From Komarekiella delphini-convector SJRDD-AB1 (GTDB lineage Bacteria > Cyanobacteriota > Cyanobacteriia > Cyanobacteriales > Nostocaceae), in assembly GCF_014831675.1 (NCBI RefSeq), contig NZ_VJXY01000061.1, positions 1 through 35,517 on the forward strand: 35,517 nt of DNA. Reading direction: 5' to 3'. The notes beneath the pieces are model-generated. The model was not told the DNA's origin. It saw only the letters and a program-made list of their open reading frames with translations, and searched no databases. This document shows, piece by piece, positions 1 through 8,666 of this stretch. Numbering within the stretch: the first letter of the stretch is position 1; every line of letters starts with the position of its first letter. The position numbers and the translations under genes are program-made.

Positions 1-245
1 TGGTCAGTAAGCTTTGTACAATTTCCATATGGCTATCGAGTCGGTGCTTGTTTGTTCTAATCAGCACCTTAATGGTTCGATAGTTTTCTTGTCTATTCCC
101 TCAACTCAAAATTGTCCGGAGTATTGAGATATGAGTAAATTTAGATATTATAAATCTTTTTGTGAAATCGCGCGACAACTTATTTAGGCTGATTTAAAAG
201 CGTTTAACACATACTTAATTTTTATAAAAGTAGCTGTTTTTGAAA

Positions 246-1556
246 ATGGATTTAAATCAAACTAACCAACATAAAGGAAATATTTTAGTTGTCGATGATA
301 CTCCAGATAATTTGCGTCTTTTGTCAGCGATGTTGTCTGCACAAGGTTTTGAAGTTCGCAAAGCTTTAAACGGTAAACTAGCCTTGACTGCCTGTCAGAT
401 GCTTTTACCAGATGTGATTTTGCTAGATATTAATATGCCAGGTATGGATGGCTACCAAGTTTGTCAACAACTGAAATCTAACAGTAAAACTTGTGAAGTA
501 CCAGTGATTTTTATTAGTGCCTTGGATGATGTTTTAGATAAGGTAAAAGCCTTTGAAGTTGGTGGTGTAGATTATATTACAAAACCTTTTTATGGAGCAG
601 AGGTTGTATTGCGGATTGAAAATCAGATTAATTTACGTTCGCTTCAAACTAAATTGCAAGAAAATAATTTTTTACTACAACAAGCTCTTGATAATTTAAA
701 AGCTGCTCAAGTTCAACAGATTCAAAACGAAAAGATGGTGGCGCTGGGGCAGTTAGTGGCTGGAATTGCTCATGAAGTTAATAATCCTATTAGTTTTATT
801 TATGGCAATCTTCAATATGCTGGACAGTATGTAGAAGATTTAGTAAATTTGATTAATATCTATCAACAAGAATATCCGAAACCCACACCAAAAATTCAGC
901 AAATAGTCAATGACATAGATTTGAATTTTGTGATTAATGACCTGCAAAACCTCATAGGTGCTATGTATAGAGGTGCTGATCGGATTCGGGAAATCGTACT
1001 AGCGCTACAAAACTTCTCTAGGCATGATGAAGCCGAAATGAAGCAAGTAAATATTCATGAAGGCATCAATAGTGCTCTGGTGATGTTGCAGCATCGACTT
1101 AGAGAAACAGCAGATCGTCCTGCTATTGTTGTAGTTAAAGAGTATGGCGATTTGCCTCTAGTCAATTGTTATGCTAGTGAATTAAATCAGGTATTTATGC
1201 ATCTGTTGAATAATGCAATTGATGCTATGGAAGAGTCATTTGTCACTAGTCATTTTTCATTATTAGTAGACAAAGGACAAAATAAAACTCCGCAAATTCG
1301 GATTCATACAGAAGTTAAAGACTCTAATTTTGTCAGAATTGCGATCGCTGATAATGGCTCTGGTATAGATGAATCGTTGCGATCGCGTTTATTTGACCCA
1401 TTTTTTACCACAAAACCTGTAGGCAAAGGTAGTGGGCTAGGATTGTCGATTAGCCATCAGATCATTGTGCAAAAACACCAAGGACAGATTACTTGCACCT
1501 CATACCCAGGAAAAGGAGCAGAGTTTGCAATCAAAATTCCCATAAAGTTAAGCTAA
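246..1556 (+). CDS. Receiver-histidine kinase (two-component hybrid)
   Basis: Soluble two-component protein with an N-terminal receiver and a C-terminal kinase. The receiver (about residues 13-130, counted from a TTG at 240) has the acidic pair VVDD, the phospho-acceptor Asp in LLDINMPG (near 63) and the conserved Lys in TKPF (near 115). A short coiled coil leads to the HisKA box ending GIAHEVNNP (His near 178). The HATPase domain shows HLLNNAIDA (N box), IADNGSGI (G1) and GKGSGLGLS (G2). There is no membrane segment or sensory domain, so the receiver probably gates the kinase and an upstream kinase feeds it. A TTG two codons upstream could also start the protein; I prefer the ATG, though neither has a clear ribosome site. 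The neighbour ldpA lies on the same strand 179 bases on. Input and partner regulator are unknown. Confidence 0.9.
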   Translation: MDLNQTNQHKGNILVVDDTPDNLRLLSAMLSAQGFEVRKALNGKLALTACQMLLPDVILLDINMPGMDGYQVCQQLKSNSKTCEVPVIFISALDDVLDKVKAFEVGGVDYITKPFYGAEVVLRIENQINLRSLQTKLQENNFLLQQALDNLKAAQVQQIQNEKMVALGQLVAGIAHEVNNPISFIYGNLQYAGQYVEDLVNLINIYQQEYPKPTPKIQQIVNDIDLNFVINDLQNLIGAMYRGADRIREIVLALQNFSRHDEAEMKQVNIHEGINSALVMLQHRLRETADRPAIVVVKEYGDLPLVNCYASELNQVFMHLLNNAIDAMEESFVTSHFSLLVDKGQNKTPQIRIHTEVKDSNFVRIAIADNGSGIDESLRSRLFDPFFTTKPVGKGSGLGLSISHQIIVQKHQGQITCTSYPGKGAEFAIKIPIKLS

Positions 1557-1735
1557 TACTGATATTTTTAGGTAGCGTTAGAAACTTAGTACTAAGAAGA
1601 TGAAAGCTTTTTTACCAGATGTTAACGCCTGATCCGATTGATGTAGACTACCACTCAAAACTCTGCATGAGGAAATCCGGACTTTTTATTGATTACAGGC
1701 TACTATTTTTAGTCGCATAAACGCATAATAGAAAT

Positions 1736-2899
1736 GTGACTGATCTGTTCGCCCCTTTACAATCTCTGAAACAAGGTGACTGGTTCAAGCTCATCTGCGG
1801 AGCCAGCTTCCAGCATTTGCCTGCGGTCAGAAGTTTAACATTAGCCTACACTTTGGCGGGTGCTGACTGCATAGATGTGGCAGCTGATCCAGCGGTGATT
1901 GCAGCAGCGCAAGCAGCGCTACAAGTAGCCAGAGATTTGGCTAGGGATGCCCAGGAGCGAGGGTTTAGCTACAAAGGCAACTCACCCTTTTTGATGGTCA
2001 GCCTAAACGATGGAGAAGACCCGCATTTTCGGAAAGCAGAGTTTAATTCTACAGAGTGTCCTACAGACTGCCCTAGACCCTGTGAAAGGATTTGTCCGGC
2101 ACAAGCAATCGTGTTTAACCGTATAAAAGACGAATTTTCGGGAGTGGTATCTCAAAAGTGCTACGGCTGTGGCCGCTGCATACCAGTTTGTCCGTATGAT
2201 ATAATTTATACATCATCATACATGTCAACGCCGGGAGCGATCGCGCCACTAGTAATGTCAACGGGAATAGATGCCGTAGAAATTCATACAAAAGTCGGGC
2301 GTTTGACAGAATTTCAGCAATTATGGCAAGCAATTTCACCGTGGGCTGATCAACTAAAGTTAATAGCCATCAGCTGTCCCGATGGCGAGGGAATGACTGA
2401 CTACCTTCATGCAATTTATGACCTGATTACCCCGCTTAAGAGTGCTTTAATTTGGCAAACCGATGGTCGTCCCATGAGTGGAGATATTGGAGATGGAACC
2501 ACTTTAGCAGCGGTGAAATTAGGACAAAAAGTTTTGGCAGCTAAGTTACCAGGATATGTGCAGTTAGCAGGTGGTACTAATAGCTACACTGTTGCTAAGT
2601 TAAAAGCAATGGGACTGCTGAACAGTGCTGAGAAAAACTGTATTACTCAGGACTCAGGATGTGCTAAACCACAGCTATCCGCTAACAGGACTCAGCACTC
2701 CCACATTTCCGGAGTAGCTTACGGTAGTTACGCCCGTGTACTGCTGTCACCAATTCTCGATCAGTTGGAGAATAAGGAGGTGAGTAACACTAGTATTAAG
2801 GCGACTGTTCGCCTAGAAGAAGATGACGTATTACTTTGGCAAGCTGTAGAACTTGCCCATTCTCTCGTTTCCCAGCTCAAGTCACAGCAGGAGCGCTAA
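1736..2899 (+). CDS. ldpA: LdpA, Fe-S light-input protein of the circadian clock
   Basis: Matches the cyanobacterial LdpA family by overall sequence. In Synechococcus, LdpA is a two-cluster iron-sulfur protein that lets the clock sense redox state and so light intensity. The sequence shows two 4Fe-4S ligand sets: Cys108/112/116/120 in CPTDCPRPC-type spacing and Cys142/145/148/152 in CYGCGRCIPVC. The C-terminal half (about 160-315) is a conserved TIM-barrel-like region with GDIGDGTT and QLAGGTNSYT; the tail after 320 looks variable. The start is GTG; an overlapping ATG two bases earlier runs directly into a stop. It is followed 86 bases later by the Ycf45-like gene on the same strand. Family assignment is from recognition, not a search. 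Confidence 0.9.
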   Translation: MTDLFAPLQSLKQGDWFKLICGASFQHLPAVRSLTLAYTLAGADCIDVAADPAVIAAAQAALQVARDLARDAQERGFSYKGNSPFLMVSLNDGEDPHFRKAEFNSTECPTDCPRPCERICPAQAIVFNRIKDEFSGVVSQKCYGCGRCIPVCPYDIIYTSSYMSTPGAIAPLVMSTGIDAVEIHTKVGRLTEFQQLWQAISPWADQLKLIAISCPDGEGMTDYLHAIYDLITPLKSALIWQTDGRPMSGDIGDGTTLAAVKLGQKVLAAKLPGYVQLAGGTNSYTVAKLKAMGLLNSAEKNCITQDSGCAKPQLSANRTQHSHISGVAYGSYARVLLSPILDQLENKEVSNTSIKATVRLEEDDVLLWQAVELAHSLVSQLKSQQER

Positions 2900-2985
2900 T
2901 CGCTCGTTCTGGATACTTTTCTTAACTCTGTTGACCAGAGCAAGGAAGTGTCTTCGCTATCTCTAAAAACGTCACCATAGAAAGC

Positions 2986-4722
2986 ATGACGATTACAGAC
3001 GATCTCCAAAAGTTGTTAGATATTTTGCCCCAAGACCTGCGACAAGTACTAGAGAATCATCCTAAGCGAGATAGTTTAGTTGAAGTGGTCTTGGATCTGG
3101 GTCGTCGCCCAGAGGCTCGCTTTCCCAATCAAGCTGAGTATCTGAGCGAAACACCCGTTACTCAAGAACAGATAGATGATTGCATTGAGCGAGTCGGAAT
3201 CTTTGGCGGAGATAATCGCGCAGGAATTGAGCAAACTTTGCATCGGATCAGCGCTATCCGCAACCGCACCGGCAAGATTATCGGCTTGACCTGTCGTGTT
3301 GGTCGGGCGGTATTCGGAACCATTGGCATGATTCGCGATTTGGTAGAAACTGGTAAATCGATTCTCATGCTGGGGCGTCCAGGCGTGGGCAAAACTACGG
3401 CTTTAAGAGAAATTGCCCGTGTTTTGGCGGATGATCTGCATAAACGTGTGGTGATTATCGACACCTCTAACGAAATCGCTGGGGATGGTGATGTTGCTCA
3501 CCCCGCCATTGGTCGTGCTAGGCGGATGCAAGTAGCTCATCCAGATCAACAGCATCAGGTGATGATTGAGGCAGTGGAAAACCACATGCCAGAAGTCATC
3601 GTAATTGACGAAATTGGCACAGAACTGGAAGCGTTAGCAGCTCGTACCATTGCCGAACGGGGTGTGCAATTGGTAGGAACTGCCCACGGGAATCAGATAG
3701 AAAACCTGATTAAAAACCCTACCCTTGCTGATTTAGTTGGGGGTATCCAGGCTGTGACGCTGGGAGATGATGAAGCCAGACGCCGGGGTTCTCAAAAGAC
3801 CGTTTTGGAACGCAAAGCCCCCCCGACATTCGAGATTGCTGTGGAAATGTTGGAACGGCAACGCTGGGTAGTACACGAAAGCGTTGCTGACACAGTAGAT
3901 AATCTACTCCGGGGGCGTCAGCCTAGCCCGCAAACGAGAACTGTTGATGAACAGGGTAAAGTTGCGGTTACACGGCAATTAGCTGTTGTGAATGGTCGCG
4001 GTGGACAGATGTCCACGGGGGAAGACTCTTTCCCGCCGCCTCGACCGTCCAATGGTTGGCGTTCATCTGGACAAATGGTTGCACTGCCGGCATTGCCTGT
4101 AGAGCGGGAGCGGATAACTGGGCGAAGCGAATTTGACCGCTTACTGGATGAATCTTTCAATTACTCTGAGAGCATTGATTTGGGTGTCACCAGGCAGGCG
4201 GGGCCAAATGGTGAAGATTTGCCACTGCACGTTTACCCTTATGGCGTCAGCCGCCACCAACTGGAACAGGTAATCAGCGTGCTAACTCTGCCAGTGGTAT
4301 TGACAAAAGATATTGATAGTGCTGATGCAATTTTAGCATTGCGATCGCACGTCAAAAACCACGCCAAATTACGCCAAATGGCAAAAGCCCGTCAAGTACC
4401 CATCCACATGATTAAATCCAGCACCATTCCGCAAATTACTCGCGGCTTGCGGCGGTTGCTGAACATCGACGACCCAGAATTAGCCGATGACCGAGAACTG
4501 CAACTATTTTTACACAGTGGTAGCGATGACGAGATGGACGCCCTGGAAGAAGCCAGACTTGCCGTAGAGCAAATAGTGATTCCCAAAGGACAGCCAGTTG
4601 AGTTATTGCCGCGTTCTCCTCAAGTCCGCAAAATGCAACATGAGTTGGTAGAACACTATCGCCTCAAGTCGCACAGCTTTGGCGAAGAACCAAATCGGCG
4701 CTTAAGGATTTATCCGGCGTAA
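2986..4722 (+). CDS. ycf45: Ycf45-like AAA ATPase with R3H domain
   Basis: Single-stranded nucleic acid-binding R3H ATPase of the Ycf45 family, found in cyanobacteria and algal plastids and related to the sporulation protein SpoIIIAA. The ATPase part has Walker A GRPGVGKTT (about 130-138), Walker B VIVIDEIG (205-211) and a following ER/GT-H region typical of RecA/secretion-type ATPases. A variable, proline-rich linker (about 310-365) leads to a second conserved region. The last 40 residues form the R3H domain (R-x3-H-like core ending LRIYPA). At 578 residues it is the usual cyanobacterial length. Role in the cell is unknown; RNA or ssDNA remodelling is inferred from the domains. A terminator follows directly. 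Confidence 0.88.
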   Translation: MTITDDLQKLLDILPQDLRQVLENHPKRDSLVEVVLDLGRRPEARFPNQAEYLSETPVTQEQIDDCIERVGIFGGDNRAGIEQTLHRISAIRNRTGKIIGLTCRVGRAVFGTIGMIRDLVETGKSILMLGRPGVGKTTALREIARVLADDLHKRVVIIDTSNEIAGDGDVAHPAIGRARRMQVAHPDQQHQVMIEAVENHMPEVIVIDEIGTELEALAARTIAERGVQLVGTAHGNQIENLIKNPTLADLVGGIQAVTLGDDEARRRGSQKTVLERKAPPTFEIAVEMLERQRWVVHESVADTVDNLLRGRQPSPQTRTVDEQGKVAVTRQLAVVNGRGGQMSTGEDSFPPPRPSNGWRSSGQMVALPALPVERERITGRSEFDRLLDESFNYSESIDLGVTRQAGPNGEDLPLHVYPYGVSRHQLEQVISVLTLPVVLTKDIDSADAILALRSHVKNHAKLRQMAKARQVPIHMIKSSTIPQITRGLRRLLNIDDPELADDRELQLFLHSGSDDEMDALEEARLAVEQIVIPKGQPVELLPRSPQVRKMQHELVEHYRLKSHSFGEEPNRRLRIYPA

Positions 4723-4730
4723 TCATACAT

Positions 4731-4763
4731 AGCCCCTCTCTACAAATTGAGAGGGGCTATTTT
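4731..4763 (+). terminator. Rho-independent terminator after the R3H ATPase
   Basis: A perfect 10-bp stem, AGCCCCTCTC (4731-4740) with GAGAGGGGCT (4749-4758), has an 8-base loop and is followed by ATTTTG. It sits 8 bases after the stop codon of the R3H ATPase gene and separates it from the next AAA gene. Confidence 0.85.
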
Positions 4764-4830
4764 GAAAAGATAGACATCAATAAAAGTTGCCTCCACAAGA
4801 AATCTGAGATTATCTTGGATTAGGTGAGCA

Positions 4831-5808
4831 ATGCAACATAGTATTTTATATTACATTGCTTACTCTACCTATTTATTGAGCTTAAAGAGTATGACCTTTT
4901 GGGACAGCGAAATCGATGCTGAACTAGAACAACTAAAAAAACAGCTAAAAAAGCGCTATATTGACGATGACTATACTGGTGAGTCCAATCTCAATTCTCA
5001 AGGATTGCAGGCTGTTCTGAGTAAATTAAATAATCTTGTGGGAATGCAGAATGTCAAAGATGAAATTAATACTCTCATCAACTTCCTAAAAATCCAAAAT
5101 CTTCGCCATAAACAAGGACTTACTAGTATTTCTGTTACATTACACTCTGTATTTTGTGGCCCTCCCGGAACTGGAAAGACGACAGTAGCTCGTTTAATGG
5201 GAGAAATTTATAAAGAGCTAGGGATACTTTCTAAAGGTCATGTGGTAGAAACTGATAGATCGGGATTAGTTGCAGGGTATATTGGTCAAACTGCAATTAA
5301 AGTAGATGAACTTGTTGAATCAGCATTAGATGGTGTGCTGTTTATTGATGAAGCTTATGCATTAAAACCAGAAACTTCTCGTAATGATTTTGGACAAGAA
5401 GCTATAGACACTTTACTCAAACGAATGGAAGACTATAGAGACAGGTTAGTAGTTATTGTTGCTGGCTATAGCGAAGAAATGTCACGGTTTATTGACGCTA
5501 ATCCCGGACTACAATCAAGATTTAATAAATTTTTCTACTTTGATGATTATAAACCTGAAGAATTACTAAATATTTTTGAGGAGATTTGTCAACATAATCA
5601 TTTCAATCTAACAGAAAAATCTCAGCAAGTATTACTGAATAAATTAACTGATTTATATACTATTAGAGATAATAAATTTGGTAATGGCAGGCTTGTAAGA
5701 AATATTTTTGAAAAGACTATCGAAAAGCAATCAAATAGATTGGTAAAGATGTCTGGAATTAACAAGGAAATGATGATTCAAATCCTACCTGAAGATATCC
5801 CTTGTTAA
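4831..5808 (+). CDS. AAA+ ATPase, CbbX/SpoVK type
   Basis: One-domain AAA+ ATPase similar to CbbX (red-type Rubisco activase) and SpoVK. Walker A is GPPGTGKTT (about 110-118 from the first ATG), Walker B is VLFIDEAYAL, sensor 1 lies in VVIVAGY, and an Arg finger is likely in NPGLQSRF. The lid runs through FGNGRLVRNIFE. Two starts are possible. ATG 4831 has AGGTGAG just upstream. ATG 4891 (MTFWDSEIDAELEQ) removes 20 residues that look like an accidental hydrophobic leader and begins where the charged coiled-coil region starts. A true CbbX role is unlikely because cyanobacteria carry green-type (form IB) Rubisco; the substrate to be remodelled is unknown. Confidence 0.82.
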   Translation: MQHSILYYIAYSTYLLSLKSMTFWDSEIDAELEQLKKQLKKRYIDDDYTGESNLNSQGLQAVLSKLNNLVGMQNVKDEINTLINFLKIQNLRHKQGLTSISVTLHSVFCGPPGTGKTTVARLMGEIYKELGILSKGHVVETDRSGLVAGYIGQTAIKVDELVESALDGVLFIDEAYALKPETSRNDFGQEAIDTLLKRMEDYRDRLVVIVAGYSEEMSRFIDANPGLQSRFNKFFYFDDYKPEELLNIFEEICQHNHFNLTEKSQQVLLNKLTDLYTIRDNKFGNGRLVRNIFEKTIEKQSNRLVKMSGINKEMMIQILPEDIPC

Positions 5809-5861
5809 TCCAAAGCATTTCTTAGCTGCTTCACCATCTCAGCACGATTGACAACTTCTAA
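5805..5861 (-). pseudogene. Remnant of a LuxR-type gene tail
   Basis: On the minus strand these 57 bases read LEVVNRAEMV followed by KQLRNALD and a stop. The final residues of the GAF-LuxR protein at 6284-7003 read LEVVNRAEMV then GRLRDAL and stop. The DNA match is nearly continuous for about 50 bases. Nothing else of the gene can be seen upstream, so this is the last piece of a lost paralogue. Its stop codon overlaps the last codons of the AAA gene on the other strand. Confidence 0.7.
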
Positions 5862-5955
5862 TCTGAGGTGAAATATTCATATCTGCTAGCAGCTTGATAT
5901 CAGTCACAGATTTGCCTTAAGCGCTTGGGACTATCTGAATCTGATCGGAAACAAC

Positions 5956-6147
5956 TCAAGCGGCGTATTTAAGCGCTTGTAGGATATCTTCGGCTTCTAG
6001 TTCTGGATAGGCTTGTAATACTTCTGCCACAGACTTATTACTCGCTAGCATCTTGAGGATAACACTGACGGTGATTCGCATACTCCGAATTGTCGGTTGC
6101 CCCAAGCAAATATTAGGATTAACCGTGATGCGATCAAGTTTTTCCAT
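5956..6147 (-). CDS. DUF433-family small protein, orphan antitoxin-like
   Basis: A 63-residue protein beginning MEKLDRITVNPNICLGQPTI and containing the DUF433 core (RITVSVILKMLAS, then YPELEAEDILQALKYAA). DUF433 proteins are usually the antitoxin partners of DUF5615 PIN-like toxins. No toxin gene follows here: the next 90 bases downstream hold no related frame, only a LuxR remnant further on. The C-terminus is also short; related proteins normally continue with a Trp after YAA, and here that codon is TGA, which would be a single-base change from TGG. It may therefore be a decayed remnant of a toxin-antitoxin locus rather than a working gene. Confidence 0.7.
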   Translation of the reverse strand: MEKLDRITVNPNICLGQPTIRSMRITVSVILKMLASNKSVAEVLQAYPELEAEDILQALKYAA

Positions 6148-6283
6148 TTTAAGAGCGGGCGATTAACTTGCGGCTCAATTATAGTGCGTACACACGCAAA
6201 TTTATCTAGCTTAACCTTCTTTGAAATGGTGAAGAGGAGAGTTATATAGCAATCCTAAATTACATTAACTGAGTTGAAAACTG

Positions 6284-7003
6284 CTACAAAGCATCTCGCA
6301 GCCGCCCCACCATCTCGGCACGATTGACAACTTCTAATTTACGAAATATCCTCTTCAAAGCTTGCTTGACGGAATTTTCTTGAATCCAAAGTTTTTCACC
6401 AATTTCCGCATTAGTTAACCCTTGTGCTACCAACTCAGCAATTTGAATTTCACGCGGGGTTAAGCGATTAGCTACAGAAGAATTCAATCTTGTTTGTCGC
6501 ATCCCTAAAGTTGCTAGACAGGCCGACAGATGAGTGCAAACAGCGCTTAAGTCAGAAATATTTTGGTGATTAAATGCTGGTGTATGACCCACACGGGCAA
6601 AGTAAACTGCACCGATGAGATTACCACCACCTACTATTGGGCCAGTCATGATATGTTCGTGGTCATAATAGGCGCAACAATTTTGATAAAGTTCGCATTG
6701 CTTCCAACCTCCTGGGGGTAATACCATTTCCTCGTGTGCTGGAGCATGATGCTTAACTACGTAGCGCAGTACTGGATCAACATCTTTACCAACTTTTTCG
6801 TAGAGTTCCACAAATGTATCAACATTTGGCATACCGTGGACATCTACTGCAATATAGTGCGATGACTGCTCATTCAGAAGATATATTCCCCAACGCTGTA
6901 CGCCAAAATGTTCGCCAACTCCATCCATAAAGCACAGTCTGAGTTCGCGCTGGTTACGAGCAGAGGCTAAAGCTTGAAAAAAATTGTGAAGAGAATCAGC
7001 CAT
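6284..7003 (-). CDS. GAF-LuxR transcription regulator (copy 1)
   Basis: A 239-residue DNA-binding regulator. Residues 1-165 form a GAF-like sensory domain with conserved patches HFGVQRWGIYLL, HAPAHEEMVLPPGGW and EHIMTGPIV. Residues 181-239 are a LuxR/GerE helix-turn-helix, starting LTPREIQIAELVAQGLTNAEIG. It lacks a receiver, so it should respond to a ligand or redox signal through the GAF domain rather than to a kinase. Cys residues in the CELYQNCC segment might matter but this is only a guess. It is divergent from the DJ-1/PfpI gene, with 89 bases between the two starts, and is a paralogue of the gene at 7878-8567 on the other side of it. Control of the PfpI gene by one or both is a reasonable inference. 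Confidence 0.87.
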   Translation of the reverse strand: MADSLHNFFQALASARNQRELRLCFMDGVGEHFGVQRWGIYLLNEQSSHYIAVDVHGMPNVDTFVELYEKVGKDVDPVLRYVVKHHAPAHEEMVLPPGGWKQCELYQNCCAYYDHEHIMTGPIVGGGNLIGAVYFARVGHTPAFNHQNISDLSAVCTHLSACLATLGMRQTRLNSSVANRLTPREIQIAELVAQGLTNAEIGEKLWIQENSVKQALKRIFRKLEVVNRAEMVGRLRDAL

Positions 7004-7092
7004 TGAAATTAAAGTGTACTCTTTCGAGGACTAGGCGCAGCTCCATAGTCACTCTTACCATAATCCATAACAATCATTAAGAATATTTAACA

Positions 7093-7788
7093 ATGACTAA
7101 TCCTGCAAAATATCACATTGGTCTAGTCATTTTTCCTGATATGACTCAACTAGATGTGACTGGGCCACATCAGGTATTTGCCCTCATGCCTGAAACTCAC
7201 GTTCATTTATTGTGGAAGACTTTGCAGCCAGTGATAAGCACTGAGGGGATGACTATTTTACCCACTACTACTTTTGATAACTGTCCATCGCTGGATGTTT
7301 TGTGCGTCCCTGGTGGTGCTGGACAGGTGGACATGATGGTGGATACTGAAGTGCTGGAATTTCTAAAGCTACAGGGCAAAACAGCAAAGTATGTTACCTC
7401 TGTTTGTACTGGCTCTTTGATTCTAGCTGCGGCTGGATTACTACAAGGCTACCGCGCTGCTTGCCATTGGGCATTTCGTGACCAGTTAGCAATGTTAGGG
7501 GTTGAGGTTGGAACTGAAAGAGTAGTAATTGACCGCGATCGCATTACAGGCGGTGGTGTTACCGCTGGGATTGATTTCGGACTGATAGTTGCTGCTCATC
7601 TATGCGGTGAAGAAACAGCCAAGCTGATTCAGCTATTGCTAGAATATAACCCTGCACCACCTTTTAACGTCGGTTCACCAGAAAATGCTGGAAAGGTTTT
7701 AGTTGAACAGGTGAAAAAATTAGGGGAGCAGTTGATTAAAGCATCTCTCATACAGACGAAGCAGTCAGCTAAGTTGCTAGGTGTTTAA
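7093..7788 (+). CDS. DJ-1/PfpI family protein, isonitrile hydratase-like
   Basis: A 231-residue flavodoxin-fold protein of the DJ-1/PfpI superfamily. It has FPDMTQLDVTGP near the N-terminus (Asp21 region), the VPGGAG turn, and the nucleophile elbow SVCTGS with Cys105. ACHWAF follows, as in the isonitrile hydratase InhA and in the ligand domains of GlxA-type AraC regulators. No AraC DNA-binding domain follows, so it is a free enzyme-type protein. The substrate cannot be told from the sequence; isonitrile hydration or glyoxal/methylglyoxal chemistry are possible. It lies between two paralogous GAF-LuxR genes on the opposite strand, divergent from the first and convergent with the second. Confidence 0.85.
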   Translation: MTNPAKYHIGLVIFPDMTQLDVTGPHQVFALMPETHVHLLWKTLQPVISTEGMTILPTTTFDNCPSLDVLCVPGGAGQVDMMVDTEVLEFLKLQGKTAKYVTSVCTGSLILAAAGLLQGYRAACHWAFRDQLAMLGVEVGTERVVIDRDRITGGGVTAGIDFGLIVAAHLCGEETAKLIQLLLEYNPAPPFNVGSPENAGKVLVEQVKKLGEQLIKASLIQTKQSAKLLGV

Positions 7789-7834
7789 TAGACAGACATC
7801 TTCGGAAATTAATTATGTATTACCCAAAATCCTT

Positions 7835-7867
7835 GTAGAGACGTAGCAGTGCTACATCTCTACTTTT
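7835..7867. terminator. Hairpin terminator between convergent genes
   Basis: A 14-bp inverted repeat with one mismatch, GTAGAGACGTAGCA (7835-7848) and TGCTACATCTCTAC (7850-7863), is followed by TTTT. It lies between the PfpI gene and the second LuxR gene, which converge here, so it could stop transcription from both sides. The GTAGAGACG arm is a common dispersed palindrome in Nostoc-type genomes. Confidence 0.65.
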
Positions 7868-7877
7868 GCGGAGATGT

Positions 7878-8567
7878 TTAATTGATTTGTTCGGACTGTT
7901 GAGGAGATATCGAATGCAGTTTTGCTACCATCTCAGTACGCGCTGAAACCTCCAGTTTACGAAACATCCTCTTTAAAGCTTGTTTGACGGAATTTTGCGT
8001 AATCCAAAGTTTTTCCCCAATTTCCGCATTTGTTAACCCCTGCGCTACTAGTTCAGCAATTTCTAACTCACGCGCTGTTAGTGGACTGATTAAAAAGGAG
8101 TTGGAGATTTTTGGTTTCGTCCGCAGGGTTGCCATTTTTGCCGACAAATGAAGGCATAAAGCGCTCAGGTCAGCTAAATCGTTGGCATTAAAGGCAGGAT
8201 TCCCCTTGTCGCGGGTAAAGTTAAGCGTTCCCACCAGATGACCATCGCACACAATAGGCCCTGTCATGACGTGTTCATGGTCGTGGCGTGGACAAATATG
8301 CTTCCAGTCGCCTGGGGATAGTATTAATTGCTCATGAGCGGGTGCGTGCCGCTCAACCACGTAGCGCCCGACGGGATTGCTTTCTAAGCATACTGCCGGG
8401 ATGCCCGGAACATCAATCTCAGCCGTTGGCGGCTCATCTAGGAGATAGATACCCCAATTTTGCACGCCAAAATGCTCGCCAATTTTATCCATGAGAGCTC
8501 GTTTTAATTCTTGCTCGTTGCGGACATTAGCGATCGCATGAAATACGGCGTGAAGAGAATTAGCCAT
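7878..8567 (-). CDS. GAF-LuxR transcription regulator (copy 2)
   Basis: Paralogue of the regulator at 6284-7003, with the same two-domain plan: an N-terminal GAF-like domain with HFGVQNWGIYLL, HAPAHEQLILSPGDW and HEHVMTGPIV, then a LuxR helix-turn-helix starting LTARELEIAELVAQGLTNAEIG. I start it at the ATG at 8567 (MANSLHAVF), because it aligns with MADSLHNFF of copy 1; a TTG nine codons further upstream is weaker. The GAF domain is shorter than in copy 1, missing a stretch in the middle that contains its VELYEKVGKDV segment and the CELYQNCC segment, so the two probably sense different signals. The DUF3386 gene starts 100 bases away on the opposite strand. Confidence 0.87.
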   Translation of the reverse strand: MANSLHAVFHAIANVRNEQELKRALMDKIGEHFGVQNWGIYLLDEPPTAEIDVPGIPAVCLESNPVGRYVVERHAPAHEQLILSPGDWKHICPRHDHEHVMTGPIVCDGHLVGTLNFTRDKGNPAFNANDLADLSALCLHLSAKMATLRTKPKISNSFLISPLTARELEIAELVAQGLTNAEIGEKLWITQNSVKQALKRMFRKLEVSARTEMVAKLHSISPQQSEQIN

Positions 8568-8666
8568 AAGTGTACCCAGTTGGGGTCTATCCAAGGCTCA
8601 ACAATTACTTCTATGCTAATACCAAGGAAAGTAAAACGCTAATTACAGTGGCGATAGGAGAAGCAC

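Noticed and set aside
1-60. Open frame from base 1 to a TAA that could be the tail of a gene cut by the window edge
   Set aside because: Only 19 codons are visible and they match no family I know; not enough to call.
3162-3585. Open frames opposite the R3H ATPase
   Set aside because: They are shadow frames of a well-supported gene.
4831-5808. Rubisco activase CbbX
   Set aside because: Motifs are generic to the CbbX/SpoVK group, no Rubisco gene is near, and cyanobacteria have form IB Rubisco.
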